Shown: positions 20,738 to 30,966, counted from the first letter of the stretch. The stretch: DNA of 64,000 bases from Photobacterium angustum (GCF_002954615.1 NZ_MSCJ01000001.1:2728001-2792000); one strand, 5' to 3'. The notes: generated by a model from the letters alone, not told the origin. Program-made: numbers and translations.

Positions 20738-20750
20738 TATTAGGCCTTTC
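20727..20750. terminator. Bidirectional terminator overlapping the GT2 stop codon
   Basis: Stem AAAGGCCTA/TAGGCCTTT with an ATAT loop. The GT2 stop TAA (20735-20737) lies at the top of the left arm. The epimerase stop is only a few bases to the right, so one hairpin serves both genes. Confidence 0.8.
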
Positions 20751-20754
20751 CCGA

Positions 20755-21759
20755 TTACTTTTGGTAAAACTCGCGATACCAATCAACAAAAGCTTTTACA
20801 CCTTCTTTGACTTTCACCTCAGGTTTATAGCCAGTTGCTTTAAATAAATCTTCTGTATCTGCGTAAGTCATGTAAACATCGCCCGGTTGCATGTCCATGA
20901 AGTTTTTCTTCGCTTCGATACCTAAAGCCTCTTCCAACGCTTCAATATAATCCATCAGTTTTACTGGACTACCGTGACCGATGTTATACACGCGATAAGG
21001 TGCAGAACTGGTTGCTGGTGAACCTGTTTCTACTGTCCAATCAGCATTTGGCTGTGGGATCACATCCTGAATACGCATTACACCCTCAACGATATCATCG
21101 ATATAAGTGAAATCGCGGCGCATATCGCCATGGTTATACACATCGATCTCTTTACCTTCCATGATCGCATTAGTGAATTTAAACAATGCCATATCTGGAC
21201 GCCCCCATGGGCCATAAACGGTAAAGAAACGTAAGCCCGTCGTTGGAACATCGTAAAGATGCGAATAGGTATGTGCCATCAGCTCATTAGATTTTTTAGT
21301 TGCAGCATAAAGTGAAATGGGATGATCAACGCTATCTGCCGTATTAAACGGTGTCTTGTGATTTAAGCCATACACTGAGCTTGAAGAAGCATAAACCAGA
21401 TGCTCAACCTTATTATGGCGACAACCTTCTAAAATCGTGAGATGTCCTACCAAGTTACTATCAGCATAAGCCAATGGGTTATCAATCGAGTAACGAACGC
21501 CTGCTTGGGCGGCTAAGTGGATAACGCGGTTAAATTGTTGCTCTGCAAATAAGTTAGCAATACCGTCACGATCCGCTAAATCTAATTCGATAAAAGTAAA
21601 ACTTGGATGAGCAATACGTGCTAAACGCGCTTGTTTTAGTGATACATCGTAGTAATCATTGAGGTTATCGATACCAATGACTTGATGGCCTTGAGCACAT
21701 AAACGTTCGGTGATTGCGCTACCAATAAAACCAGCAACACCAGTGATGAGATATTTCAT
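20755..21759 (-). CDS. UDP-glucuronate 4-epimerase-like NAD-dependent epimerase
   Basis: 334 residues, extended short-chain dehydrogenase. GVAGFIGSAITERL binds NAD. LAAQAGVRYSIDNP, YASSSSVYG with the catalytic Ser, and YAATKKSNELMAHTY with the catalytic Tyr/Lys follow. FFTVYGPWGRPDMA and the length match the UDP-glucuronate epimerase group (WbnF/Cap1J-like), which makes UDP-galacturonate for surface polysaccharide. UDP-galactose epimerase is less likely because of the GRPDMALF segment. It is monocistronic, convergent with the accessory GT2 gene, and could supply its donor sugar; that link is inference. Confidence 0.85.
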   Translation of the reverse strand: MKYLITGVAGFIGSAITERLCAQGHQVIGIDNLNDYYDVSLKQARLARIAHPSFTFIELDLADRDGIANLFAEQQFNRVIHLAAQAGVRYSIDNPLAYADSNLVGHLTILEGCRHNKVEHLVYASSSSVYGLNHKTPFNTADSVDHPISLYAATKKSNELMAHTYSHLYDVPTTGLRFFTVYGPWGRPDMALFKFTNAIMEGKEIDVYNHGDMRRDFTYIDDIVEGVMRIQDVIPQPNADWTVETGSPATSSAPYRVYNIGHGSPVKLMDYIEALEEALGIEAKKNFMDMQPGDVYMTYADTEDLFKATGYKPEVKVKEGVKAFVDWYREFYQK

Positions 21760-21901
21760 TTTTCTATCCTCAATAACGCTTCATTATGCGCTACTCAACC
21801 TAAATACTGTGGGCATAATACCATTTTAGATCAATCAACAAAGGTTAATCCCAAACCAACTGACTCAATAATTATGATACCTAGGTTAATTATTATCGAA
21901 C

Positions 21902-22711
21902 CTACTTCTGGCAATCACTGCAAAACACTGTCGCGCGTTGACCTATTTTTGCTTCACTTAAGGCCTTACCGCATTTAGGGCAAGGTTTACCTGCCTTGCC
22001 ATATACCTGCAACTCTTGCGAAAAATATCCCGGTTTACCGTCTGCATTTTTAAAATCTTTTAATGTTGTACCGCCCTGTTTAATGGCAAATGCTAGAACA
22101 GATTTGATCTCTGCCACCAGCTTCGTCATCCGTGCGAGTGAGATTTTCCCCGCGGCACGTTTAGGATGAATACCTGCCGCAAACAAAGATTCATTAGCAT
22201 AAATATTACCCACGCCAACAACAACATGATTATCCATAATAAATTGTTTTATTGCTGTCCGTTTTCCCTGTGCTTTTTCATGTAGATATTCTACGTTAAA
22301 ATCGTCGCTCAGAGGCTCTGGACCCATTTTCTCAAGCACAGGGTGTGTTACCCCTTTCTCTTCCCATAACCACGCGCCAAAGCGCCTAGGATCGTTATAG
22401 CGTAGCACTTCACCACTAGTAAGAACCAAATCAACGTGATCGTGTTTTTCAACAGGAGTTCCTACGGGTAAAACACGTAAACTGCCTGACATTCCTAAAT
22501 GTACAATCGCATAGCCAACATCGGTTTCTAACAGCAAGTATTTAGCGCGACGTGTCACCCCACGAATCACTTGCCCTTCTATCGCTTTAATCGCTTCAGG
22601 AATAGGCCACCGCAATCGAGGGTTACGGATAATAATTTGTTTTACCGTTTGATCGATGACATGAGGAGATATCCCCATCCGGCTCACTTCTACTTCTGGT
22701 AATTCAGGCAT
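21902..22711 (-). CDS. mutM: Formamidopyrimidine-DNA glycosylase
   Basis: 269 residues. It removes 8-oxoguanine and FaPy lesions. The catalytic N terminus PELPEVE (Pro2 after Met removal, then Glu3) is present, as are the Lys-containing loop HVDLVL, the helix-two-turn-helix region [18 protein letters not shown] and the C-terminal zinc finger CPKCGKAL...CSDCQ. Placed next to rpmG-rpmB, as in many gammaproteobacteria. Confidence 0.97.
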   Translation of the reverse strand: MPELPEVEVSRMGISPHVIDQTVKQIIIRNPRLRWPIPEAIKAIEGQVIRGVTRRAKYLLLETDVGYAIVHLGMSGSLRVLPVGTPVEKHDHVDLVLTSGEVLRYNDPRRFGAWLWEEKGVTHPVLEKMGPEPLSDDFNVEYLHEKAQGKRTAIKQFIMDNHVVVGVGNIYANESLFAAGIHPKRAAGKISLARMTKLVAEIKSVLAFAIKQGGTTLKDFKNADGKPGYFSQELQVYGKAGKPCPKCGKALSEAKIGQRATVFCSDCQK

Positions 22712-22725
22712 GACTCAATCTCGTT

Positions 22726-23244
22726 TTATTCGTTATTTGATAAAGACGTCGGAAACAGATAATCCGCAGCAACAGACACGGCAACCCATTGTTGACCATT
22801 ATTGAACAACCAAAATTTAGGCAAGGCATAAACCGTTAATCGAATAGGTTCTACTTGTTGCTCCCCCCAAACTTCTATAGTTTGTGGAGGTGGTAGCTGT
22901 AAACTCAACTTTGATATCGTTGCTTCATCCACCACTGTGCCTTGTAGATGTTGCCAACGTTGTACTAACTCACTGGCTGAAATCGATAACTTAGACGAGC
23001 TTTGCCACTGCCCATTACTTTGCTTAAGCGTCAAATGTGGAAAAACAACTCGCTGAATCAAAAGATCTGGCGAGAGGACAAAAACAGTATTGGGAATATT
23101 ATTTACTTGCTCGGTAACAGTTTGTGTCACCGCTTCTTTAGGTGCAAATCGCTCCCGTAATAAATCGGGTAATTTAATCATCGCAATAAAACACAGCACA
23201 CCAATGATGATGATGTTATTCCAACCACGTCGAGTTAAGCGCAT
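22726..23244 (-). CDS. Uncharacterised bitopic membrane protein
   Basis: 172 residues that I do not recognise. A short basic N terminus (RLTRRGW) precedes one hydrophobic segment (about 11-28), so most of the protein probably lies in the periplasm. That part has no cysteines or obvious catalytic motif; it contains several beta-like stretches and a conserved-looking YALPKFWLFNNGQQW segment. It stands 14 bases before mutM on the same strand and is probably co-transcribed, but nothing shows a role in repair. Confidence 0.7.
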   Translation of the reverse strand: MRLTRRGWNNIIIIGVLCFIAMIKLPDLLRERFAPKEAVTQTVTEQVNNIPNTVFVLSPDLLIQRVVFPHLTLKQSNGQWQSSSKLSISASELVQRWQHLQGTVVDEATISKLSLQLPPPQTIEVWGEQQVEPIRLTVYALPKFWLFNNGQQWVAVSVAADYLFPTSLSNNE

Positions 23245-23367
23245 TCATCCATTCCTGTCTTATCTTAATGAGAATAAAGATAACACTGGTAAGGTCATTG
23301 CACCATTGGCAGATAAATAAGTAACAGAAAGGAAGTCAGTGGTGTTAAATAGAAAAGTAATAGATAT

Positions 23368-23394
23368 AAAAAAACCCAGCTAGGCTGGGTTTTT
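23368..23394 (-). terminator. Terminator after rpmB-rpmG
   Basis: Stem CCCAGC/GCTGGG with a TAG loop, flanked by A and T runs, so it is strong on the minus strand and could also act on the plus strand. Confidence 0.85.
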
Positions 23395-23415
23395 ATCAAA
23401 GATTGATAAAACCAA

Positions 23416-23583
23416 TTACTTGATTTTAGCTTCTTTGTAAAGCACGTGCTGGCGAACTACTGGATCAAATTTCTTGATCTCAAATTTGCCTGGCATGTTG
23501 CGCTTGTTCTTGTCGGTAGTGTAGAAGTGGCCTGTACCAGCAGATGATACTAGACGGATCTTCTCACGAATGCCTTTAGCCAT
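23416..23583 (-). CDS. rpmG: 50S ribosomal protein L33
   Basis: 55 residues, read directly from the minus strand: it starts [20 protein letters not shown] and ends KEAKIK. This is the cysteine-free L33 form (no CxxC zinc ribbon), as in E. coli. It follows rpmB after a 13-base gap in the conserved rpmB-rpmG operon. Confidence 0.97.
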   Translation of the reverse strand: MAKGIREKIRLVSSAGTGHFYTTDKNKRNMPGKFEIKKFDPVVRQHVLYKEAKIK

Positions 23584-23596
23584 TCTTTAAATCCTC

Positions 23597-23833
23597 TTAA
23601 ACGTTCTCGCCGCGAGCACGCATTTCACCAAGAACGACATCAATGCCTTTCTTATCGATGATACGCATGCCTTTCGCAGAAAGGCGTAGTTTAACGAAGC
23701 GTTTTTCGCTTTCTACCCAGAAACGATGAGTTTGCAGGTTCGGCAGAAAACGACGCTTGGTGGCATTACGTGCGTGTGAACGGTTGTTACCCGTTACAGG
23801 ACGCTTACCAGTTACTTGGCATACTCGGGACAT
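23597..23833 (-). CDS. rpmB: 50S ribosomal protein L28
   Basis: 78 residues from the ATG at 23833, the same length as E. coli L28 and very similar throughout ([17 protein letters not shown]... RARGENV). An upstream in-frame ATG at 23848 would add five residues not found in the family. It is the first gene of rpmB-rpmG. Confidence 0.97.
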   Translation of the reverse strand: MSRVCQVTGKRPVTGNNRSHARNATKRRFLPNLQTHRFWVESEKRFVKLRLSAKGMRIIDKKGIDVVLGEMRARGENV

Positions 23834-23929
23834 TACTGTCTTCTCCAAATCGTTTCAGCTCGATATCTACTGTAGAAATTCACTGTAAAAATAATTTTCA
23901 CAGATAACCACAGCTATCAAAGGTCGCGC

Positions 23930-23958
23930 ATTATACTAAGTCAAAACCAGTTGCTCAA
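23930..23958 (-). promoter_or_regulatory. Sigma-70 promoter of rpmB-rpmG
   Basis: On the minus strand, TTGAGC (23953-23958), a 17-base spacer and a perfect TATAAT (23930-23935), followed by the GC-rich discriminator GCGCGACC. The GC-rich discriminator is the hallmark of promoters under negative stringent control, which suits ribosomal protein genes. Confidence 0.8.
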
Positions 23959-24005
23959 GTCCCGAGCAGATCCTTTCTCACTTTTTTATCGAAAAATCGG
24001 CTATT

Positions 24006-24680
24006 TTATAGCCAACCACGCTCGGTGAAAGAAATAATCTCCCCATCACCAACAACAAAATGATCCAGAACACGAATATCGACCAAAGCCAGCGAATCGC
24101 TGATTTTGCGCGTTATTCGACGGTCAGCCTGACTAGGTTCAGCGACGCCTGATGGGTGATTATGCGCTAAAATGAGCGCTGCTGCATTAAGTTCTAGTGA
24201 TCTTTTTACAACTTCACGTGGATAAACGCTCGCACAATCGATCGTTCCTTCAAATAAAACCTCTCCAGTGATCACTCGGTGCTGGTTATCTAAAAACAGG
24301 ATATAAAAGGCTTCACGCTGTTTATCTCGTAATTTTCGCGCTAAATATCGACGAGTATTTTGTGGGCTTGTGAGGACATCATCTTTTTTTAAAGTTTCTT
24401 CTAAATATCGCTCATTCAACGCTAAAACTGCCTGCAATTGTGCAAATTTTGCCGGCCCCAAACCTTTAACCTGACAAAATATCTGTTTTTCAGCACCAAG
24501 CAGTGCTCGAAGAGATCCAAACTCATCCAGTAAATGGGTCGCCAATTCCAGCGCATTCATTCCTTGAGTACCGGTGCGTAAAAAAATGGCTAATAATTCA
24601 GCATCGGTTAATGCATCAGAGCCATGAGATAGTAATTTTTCTCGCGGTCGTGATGCGGCTGGTAATTGCTTTAATGACAT
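24006..24680 (-). CDS. radC: RadC family JAB/MPN-domain protein
   Basis: 224 residues from the ATG at 24680, chosen for the very strong Shine-Dalgarno GGGAGGGG just upstream and for equal length with E. coli RadC; a longer frame would add 20 residues. An N-terminal helix-hairpin-helix-like region ([13 protein letters not shown]) precedes a JAMM metalloprotease-like domain with [14 protein letters not shown]. Its cellular function is unresolved despite the DNA-repair name. Divergent from coaBC, as in E. coli. Confidence 0.94.
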   Translation of the reverse strand: MSLKQLPAASRPREKLLSHGSDALTDAELLAIFLRTGTQGMNALELATHLLDEFGSLRALLGAEKQIFCQVKGLGPAKFAQLQAVLALNERYLEETLKKDDVLTSPQNTRRYLARKLRDKQREAFYILFLDNQHRVITGEVLFEGTIDCASVYPREVVKRSLELNAAALILAHNHPSGVAEPSQADRRITRKISDSLALVDIRVLDHFVVGDGEIISFTERGWL

Positions 24681-24913
24681 AACCCCTCCCATTGATATAC
24701 CACTAGCAAAACAGTCGACACCATTATCACAACCTAACAAGGTGCTTTTTTAGAAAACAGTCACAGCGAAAAAGTAATCAATAAAATATTCAGTACTCAA
24801 AATGCGAGGCACACAACTTCCCATTCAATTCAGAGTTGATCCGAATCGATGATCAAAAATTACTTTGGTGGTATCTTGTTGCCAATTTATAAGCCCAAGA
24901 CACAGGCAGACGA

Positions 24914-26128
24914 ATGCAAACACTGGCAGGAAAAAAAATTCTTCTCGGCATTAGCGGCGGTATCGCTGCTTACAAATGTGCAGAGCTCACCCGACGACTT
25001 ATTGAACGTGGGGCGCAAGTGCGCATTGTTATGACCACAGCTGCAAAAGAGTTTATAACACCACTCACCATGCAAGCCGTGTCAGGCCACCCCATTTCAG
25101 ATAGCTTGCTAGATCCTTCCGCAGAAGCGTCCATGGGTCATATTGAATTAGCTAAATGGGCAGATTTAGTTCTCTTAGCACCTGCGACAGCGGATCTGAT
25201 TGCACGAATGAGTGCAGGGATGGGCAATGACTTACTGACAACGCTTTGTCTCGCAACCGATGCACCAATCGCTGTTAGCCCGGCGATGAATCAGCAAATG
25301 TACCGCAATATCGCAACACAAGAGAATATTGCCACCTTACAACGTCGCGGCTGCCGTATTTGGGGACCTGCAAGTGGTGAGCAAGCCTGTGGTGATGTAG
25401 GCCCTGGTCGTATGCTAGAACCCATGCAACTGGTACATTGCTGCGAAGACTTTTTTCAGCCACAAGACCTTAGTGGTCTAAATATTGTGGTAACAGCAGG
25501 TCCTACACGAGAAGCGATTGATCCAGTACGTTATTTAAGTAACTACAGCTCAGGAAAAATGGGCTATGCCATTGCTCAAGCCGCAGCAAAGCGTGGTGCA
25601 AACGTCACCCTAATCAGTGGCCCAGTAAATTTAACCACACCTGATGGTGTAACGCGTATTAATGTCAGTAGTGCCCAAGAGATGCACCAAGCGGCACTTG
25701 AACATGCCGTTAATCACCACATTTTTATTGCTTGTGCTGCCGTTGCAGATTTCCGTCCAGCTCATCTCGCAACTCAAAAGATGAAAAAACAAGACGGCAA
25801 TGATGACATGGTGATTCAGTTAGTGAAGAACCCAGATATTGTTGCCAGCGTAGCGGCCTTAACAGAAAACCGCCCATTTACGGTCGGGTTTGCTGCAGAG
25901 ACACAAGATGTTGAGCAATATGCACGTGGTAAACTGGCAAAGAAAAACCTTGATATGATTTGTGCCAACGATGTGTCGGTACAAGACCAAGGCTTTAATA
26001 GTGATAACAACGCGCTACACCTTTACTGGTCTAACGGTGATAAAGCACTACCTCTTGCTGCCAAATCAGAGCTTGGGCTGCAATTAGTCAATGAAATTAT
26101 TAATCTTTACCAACAAGCGAAACAATAG
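24914..26128 (+). CDS. coaBC: Bifunctional phosphopantothenoylcysteine decarboxylase / phosphopantothenate--cysteine ligase
   Basis: 404 residues. The N-terminal flavin-dependent decarboxylase (CoaC, about 1-190) has [30 protein letters not shown] with the active-site His, and SPAMNQQMY. The C-terminal ligase (CoaB, from about 190) has [25 protein letters not shown] and a later KMKKQDG segment that includes the conserved Lys. Together they convert phosphopantothenate and cysteine to phosphopantetheine. dut follows after 8 bases. Confidence 0.97.
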   Translation: MQTLAGKKILLGISGGIAAYKCAELTRRLIERGAQVRIVMTTAAKEFITPLTMQAVSGHPISDSLLDPSAEASMGHIELAKWADLVLLAPATADLIARMSAGMGNDLLTTLCLATDAPIAVSPAMNQQMYRNIATQENIATLQRRGCRIWGPASGEQACGDVGPGRMLEPMQLVHCCEDFFQPQDLSGLNIVVTAGPTREAIDPVRYLSNYSSGKMGYAIAQAAAKRGANVTLISGPVNLTTPDGVTRINVSSAQEMHQAALEHAVNHHIFIACAAVADFRPAHLATQKMKKQDGNDDMVIQLVKNPDIVASVAALTENRPFTVGFAAETQDVEQYARGKLAKKNLDMICANDVSVQDQGFNSDNNALHLYWSNGDKALPLAAKSELGLQLVNEIINLYQQAKQ

Positions 26129-26136
26129 AGCGAAAT

Positions 26137-26592
26137 ATGAATAGTATTGATCTGAAAATTCTTGACCCACGCGTCGGCAATGAATTCCCACTTCCAGCGT
26201 ATGCAACCGAAGGTTCTGCTGGTTTAGATTTACGCGCTTGTTTAGATGAAGCATTAACCGTCGCACCGGGTGAGACCCATCTTGTACCAACAGGCCTTGC
26301 GATCCATATTGGCGATTCAAATCTTGCGGCAACCATCCTGCCTCGCTCAGGCCTTGGCCATAAACACGGCATAGTTTTGGGAAATCTTGTTGGCCTTATT
26401 GATTCTGATTACCAAGGTCAATTAATGGTGTCGGTGTGGAACCGAGGTGAAACCACATTTACTATTGAGCCGGGTGATCGTATTGCTCAGCTGGTTTTCT
26501 TACCTGTGGTACAAGCGCAGTTTAATATTGTTGATGATTTCGATAGCACAGATCGTGGCGAAGGTGGTTTTGGTCATTCAGGCCGTAGCTAG
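26137..26592 (+). CDS. dut: dUTP diphosphatase
   Basis: 151 residues, the homotrimeric form. All five motifs are present: [30 protein letters not shown] with the catalytic Asp, GDRIAQLVF, and the C-terminal P-loop-like [10 protein letters not shown]. It hydrolyses dUTP, keeping uracil out of DNA and supplying dUMP. It is in an operon with coaBC and ends at a strong terminator before slmA. Confidence 0.98.
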   Translation: MNSIDLKILDPRVGNEFPLPAYATEGSAGLDLRACLDEALTVAPGETHLVPTGLAIHIGDSNLAATILPRSGLGHKHGIVLGNLVGLIDSDYQGQLMVSVWNRGETTFTIEPGDRIAQLVFLPVVQAQFNIVDDFDSTDRGEGGFGHSGRS

Positions 26593-26675
26593 TCGCTATT
26601 GATGTTAAAAAAGCGTGATCTAATTAGCCTTGTATTATCAATTTTGATGATAAAATAAAGGCAACATATTAAAGC

Positions 26676-26707
26676 AAAGCGCAACCTCTTCAGCTTGCGC
26701 TTTTTTT
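26676..26707 (+). terminator. Terminator after coaBC-dut
   Basis: Stem AAAGCGCAA/TTGCGCTTT with an inner CT/AG pair after a mismatch, followed by seven T. Confidence 0.88.
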
Positions 26708-26783
26708 GCGAATAAAAATACGTACATTTCGATTGCGCTACTTTTCACAACGCCAAGGCATCGCTAAGATAGGCGGGTTTCAT

Positions 26784-26799
26784 ACTGTCCATGGACAGT
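26784..26799. promoter_or_regulatory. 16-base perfect palindrome in the slmA leader
   Basis: ACTGTCCATGGACAGT lies about 27 bases before the slmA start codon. A possible promoter (TTTTCA 26742-26747, 17-base spacer, TAAGAT 26765-26770) would place it just after the transcription start. It does not resemble the known SlmA site and is not a SOS box (six instead of eight bases between CTGT and ACAG). The function is unknown. Confidence 0.5.
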
Positions 26800-26825
26800 C
26801 TCATTTTGTAAAGGAACGATAATTC

Positions 26826-27416
26826 ATGGCAGGCACCAAAAAGAACAATCGCCGCGAGGAAATACTTCAGTGCTTAGCGCATATGCTGGAGTCTAACCAA
26901 GGCAGTCAACGCATCACGACCAAAATGCTAGCCGCGAATGTTGGAGTTTCAGAAGCCGCACTCTACCGCCACTTCCCAAGCAAAGCGCGTATGTTTGAAG
27001 GGTTAATTGAATTTATTGAAGATTCAATTACCACTCGTATTAACCGCATTTTAGATGATGAAAAAGATACACTGAACCGCTTACGTATGGTGATGCAGTT
27101 CATCCTCATGTTTGCTGAGCGTAACCCTGGTTTAACTCGTATCATGACTGGCCATGCTCTGATGTTTGAACAAGATCGTCTTCAATCTCGTATTAATCAA
27201 CTGTTCGAACGTGTTGAATCGCAACTTCGCCAGATCTTAAAAGAGCGTAAAATTCGTGAAGGTAAAGGCTTTCCTGTTGATGAGTCAGTGCTAGCAGCAC
27301 AACTTCTAGGTCAAGTAGAAGGCAGTTTAAACCGCTATGTTCGCTCTAACTTCAAATACAAGCCAACGGCAAACTTTGATGAGTACTGGGAGCTATTAAG
27401 TGCGCAATTAGGATAA
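26826..27416 (+). CDS. slmA: Nucleoid occlusion factor SlmA (TetR family)
   Basis: 196 residues. The helix-turn-helix lies near the N terminus ([26 protein letters not shown]), and the start [19 protein letters not shown] and the end matching [10 protein letters not shown] are specific to SlmA. DNA-bound SlmA blocks FtsZ assembly over the nucleoid. The Shine-Dalgarno AAGGAACG supports the start. It has its own leader with a palindrome. Convergent with pyrE, as in E. coli. Confidence 0.95.
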   Translation: MAGTKKNNRREEILQCLAHMLESNQGSQRITTKMLAANVGVSEAALYRHFPSKARMFEGLIEFIEDSITTRINRILDDEKDTLNRLRMVMQFILMFAERNPGLTRIMTGHALMFEQDRLQSRINQLFERVESQLRQILKERKIREGKGFPVDESVLAAQLLGQVEGSLNRYVRSNFKYKPTANFDEYWELLSAQLG

Positions 27417-27434
27417 TACTTAGTTGACGGACAC

Positions 27435-27466
27435 AAAAAAGCGAGAGCCTCTGCCCTCGCTTTTTT
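27435..27466. terminator. Bidirectional terminator between slmA and pyrE
   Basis: Stem AAAAAAGCGAG/CTCGCTTTTTT, loop of ten, with T runs in both directions. Confidence 0.9.
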
Positions 27467-27492
27467 ATTATCTATTTTTTCTTAAACGGTAC

Positions 27493-28134
27493 TTATACAC
27501 CATACTCGGCACGGTACGCTTTTACCGCTTCAAGATGTTGTTCCATACCTGCTTGCTCAGAAAGGTAGGTCACCACATCGCCTAGCGAGACAATTGAAAT
27601 AACCGCACAACCAAAGTCACGTTCAACTTCTTGAATCGCAGATAATTCACCTTGGCCTTTTTCTTGACGATCAATAGCCACTAAAACGCCAGCTAAATCT
27701 GCGCCATTCGCTTTAATGATTTCCATTGACTCACGAATCGCCGTACCTGCGGTGATCACATCATCAACCAACATAATACGACCGTCTAGTGCGCTGCCGA
27801 CTAAGTTGCCACCTTCACCGTGATTTTTTGCTTCTTTACGGTTGAAACAGTATGGCGTATCGACATCGTGGTGATCAGCGAGAGCAACTGCCGTTGTTGT
27901 TGCAATCGGGATCCCTTTATAAGCTGGGCCAAACAACACATCAAATTCAATCTTGGCATCAACCAAAGCTTCAGCATAAAAACGACCAAGACGTGCTAAA
28001 TCACGACCGGTATTAAATAAGCCAGCATTAAAGAAGTACGGACTCTTACGACCTGACTTCAATGTGAACTCACCAAATTTTAATACACCTTTCTCTAGGG
28101 CGAATTCAATAAACTGACGCTGATATGCTTTCAT
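27493..28134 (-). CDS. pyrE: Orotate phosphoribosyltransferase
   Basis: 213 residues. It makes orotidine 5'-phosphate from orotate and PRPP in pyrimidine synthesis. The PRPP-binding motif [17 protein letters not shown] ([14 protein letters not shown]) and the flexible loop [13 protein letters not shown] are intact. It is preceded by rph with a terminator-like hairpin in the 145-base gap, the arrangement that gives UTP-sensitive attenuation of pyrE in E. coli. Confidence 0.97.
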   Translation of the reverse strand: MKAYQRQFIEFALEKGVLKFGEFTLKSGRKSPYFFNAGLFNTGRDLARLGRFYAEALVDAKIEFDVLFGPAYKGIPIATTTAVALADHHDVDTPYCFNRKEAKNHGEGGNLVGSALDGRIMLVDDVITAGTAIRESMEIIKANGADLAGVLVAIDRQEKGQGELSAIQEVERDFGCAVISIVSLGDVVTYLSEQAGMEQHLEAVKAYRAEYGV

Positions 28135-28244
28135 TGTGTCTCCTTAAACTACTTCTCTGTGTTTTAACAATGTACCTGTTACCTAACACTCATCAGGTAA
28201 CAACTAAAACCAACAAGTACTCCACTTGATATTCAGTTTTAGCT

Positions 28245-28275
28245 AAAAAAAAGCGGCTCCCAATAGGAACCGCTT
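28245..28275 (-). promoter_or_regulatory. Attenuator-like terminator between rph and pyrE
   Basis: On the minus strand a hairpin (AAGCGG/CCGCTT plus TCC/GGA after one mismatch, loop of five) starts five bases after the rph stop codon and is followed by eight T. In E. coli the same arrangement couples pyrE transcription to translation of the rph end according to UTP supply. The same control here is inference from position. Confidence 0.75.
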
Positions 28276-28279
28276 AATA

Positions 28280-28996
28280 TCAATTTGCTAACGCTTGCTT
28301 CTGCATCGAAATAATATCGGTTATACCGTCTTTCGCCAGAGCCAGCATTGCCAGTAATTCTTCATGGCTAAAGGCTTCACCCTCGGCAGTACCTTGAATT
28401 TCAATCATCTTGCCTTCTTCTGTCATCACCACATTCATGTCGGTTTCAGCAGCAGAATCTTCAAGATATTCAAGATCGCAAATAGGTTCGCCTTTATAGA
28501 TACCCACAGATACCGCAGCGACCATACCTTTCAGTGGGCTTTTCTTAATCATGCCTTTCTCTAGCATGTAATTAATTGCATCAACCAGTGCAACCATCGC
28601 ACCGGTAATAGATGCGGTACGTGTGCCACCATCAGCTTGGATAACATCACAGTCAACGGTGATCATCTGCTCACCTAATACTTTTAAATCAACCGCAGCA
28701 CGCAAGCTACGTGCAATAAGACGTTGGATTTCCATCGTACGTCCACCTTGCTTGCCACTCGCAGCTTCTCGACGATTACGAGTATGCGTAGCACGAGGTA
28801 ACATGCCATATTCAGCCGTCACCCAACCTTGGCCTTTGCCTTTTAACCAGCGCGGAACATTTTCTTCTACACTCGCGGTACAAATAACCTTGGTATTACC
28901 AAACTCAACCAGTACTGAACCTTCAGCATGGGCTGTATATTGGCGAGTAATAGTGATTGGACGAACTTGAGTCGCACTTCTTCCGCTTGGACGCAT
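28280..28996 (-). CDS. rph: Ribonuclease PH
   Basis: 238 residues from the ATG at 28996, exactly the E. coli length; a longer frame would add 40 unrelated residues. It is a phosphorolytic 3'-5' exoribonuclease that trims tRNA 3' ends. Motifs are intact: [16 protein letters not shown], the RRE...[19 protein letters not shown] segment with the phosphate-binding Arg residues, and [19 protein letters not shown] with the catalytic Asp. The C terminus is complete, unlike the frameshifted rph of E. coli K-12. Confidence 0.96.
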   Translation of the reverse strand: MRPSGRSATQVRPITITRQYTAHAEGSVLVEFGNTKVICTASVEENVPRWLKGKGQGWVTAEYGMLPRATHTRNRREAASGKQGGRTMEIQRLIARSLRAAVDLKVLGEQMITVDCDVIQADGGTRTASITGAMVALVDAINYMLEKGMIKKSPLKGMVAAVSVGIYKGEPICDLEYLEDSAAETDMNVVMTEEGKMIEIQGTAEGEAFSHEELLAMLALAKDGITDIISMQKQALAN

Positions 28997-29223
28997 CGGG
29001 ATTTCCCTTTGGCTGGATGATATTAACCGGCGATTATAGCGATAACTCAATCTCAGTGCACGAGAAAACGATAACGTAAGCTGACAAACAGTAGCCCCTA
29101 GAGGCCAATATCGCATATAATCTCAACACCCGGTAACGACGCACCTGTTATGAATAATTAAGACTTATCGTGGGTAACGGTAAGTTAGTCGTCGCACCAT
29201 TCTCAACTAAAAGGCCACAAGCC

Positions 29224-30087
29224 ATGATCCATAGTATGACTGCTTATGCCCGTCGCGAAATTAAAGGCGATTGGGGCACTGCTGTGTGGGAGATCCGCTC
29301 AGTAAATCAACGTTATCTTGAAACCTACATTCGTATGCCTGAGCAATTCCGTAGCTTAGAGCCAGTATTACGTGAGCGTTTCCGTAAACGTCTTGCTCGC
29401 GGTAAAGTAGAATGTAATCTACGTTTTGAAGCTAATATTGCCGCAAACACAGAGCTAACTATTAATGAAGCGTTAGCAAAGCAAGTTATTACCGCTGCAA
29501 AATGGGTAAAAGAAACCGCGGGTGAAGGCAATATCGGTCCATTCCAAGTCCTTAATTGGCCGGGTGTGATGGAAGCGCCAGAGCAAAATTTAGATGCGAT
29601 TAACAAAGATCTACTGACGGGCTTTGAACTCGCTATGGATGACTTCATTGCTGCACGTGCAAGCGAAGGCGATAACATGAAGCAGCTTATCGACCAACGT
29701 CTAGATGCTATTTCGGTTGAAGCAACCAAGGTACGCACTATGATGCCAGAAATCATCAACTGGCAGCGTGAGCGCATTATGTCTCGCCTTGAAGAAGCAA
29801 AAGTTGATCTTGATGCTAACCGCATTGAGCAAGAGCTGATCATGCTCGCGCAAAAGAGTGATGTAGCAGAAGAGCTTGATCGTCTAGATTCTCACGTGAA
29901 AGAAACCCAAAAAATCATCGCAAAAGGTGGCGCATGTGGACGTCGTTTAGACTTTATGATGCAAGAGTTCAACCGTGAATCTAACACCCTCGCATCAAAA
30001 TCAATCAACACTGAAGTCACTGCTTCTGCAGTTGAACTTAAGGTATTGATTGAACAAATGCGCGAACAAATCCAGAATATCGAATAA
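29224..30087 (+). CDS. yicC: YicC family endoribonuclease
   Basis: 287 residues from the ATG at 29224, as in E. coli YicC (a longer frame adds 18 residues). The start MIHSMTAYARRE, the central RMPEQFRSLEPVLRERF and the C-terminal GRRLDFMMQEFNRESNTLASK are the family signatures. E. coli YicC has been described as an endoribonuclease involved in sRNA turnover. It is divergent from rph, and a long perfect palindrome follows it. Confidence 0.93.
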   Translation: MIHSMTAYARREIKGDWGTAVWEIRSVNQRYLETYIRMPEQFRSLEPVLRERFRKRLARGKVECNLRFEANIAANTELTINEALAKQVITAAKWVKETAGEGNIGPFQVLNWPGVMEAPEQNLDAINKDLLTGFELAMDDFIAARASEGDNMKQLIDQRLDAISVEATKVRTMMPEIINWQRERIMSRLEEAKVDLDANRIEQELIMLAQKSDVAEELDRLDSHVKETQKIIAKGGACGRRLDFMMQEFNRESNTLASKSINTEVTASAVELKVLIEQMREQIQNIE

Positions 30088-30100
30088 CTCGATAATCGCT

Positions 30101-30130
30101 CAACCAAGGAAGCCATGGCTTCCTTGGTTG
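30101..30130. repeat. 30-base perfect palindrome after yicC
   Basis: Both 15-base arms are exact complements (left arm 30101-30115, right arm 30116-30130, centre GCCATGGC). It starts 13 bases after the yicC stop. There is no T run on either side, so it is not a standard intrinsic terminator, although it could end or protect the transcript. Confidence 0.85.
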
Positions 30131-30285
30131 TCGTTGATTAGCTTCTGCAATTATGAAAAACGCATTAAAGCCAACTAGGCTTAAGCTATATCGCACAAAA
30201 AGATGAATTTTCCAGCAACTAGCTAATTTCAATTATGCGCAGATCATGATAATCTTCGCGCCCTTCTATCACTGAGTGAAAATAG

Positions 30286-30915
<630 letters not shown>

Positions 30916-30966
30916 GTTATTTTGTACAATTTTCTATTCCTAATTTAATAACCACTGGAGTCCTCC

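Noticed and set aside
28997..29116. Longer Rph N terminus (40 extra residues)
   Set aside because: Not present in the family; the ATG at 28996 gives the exact family length and sequence start.
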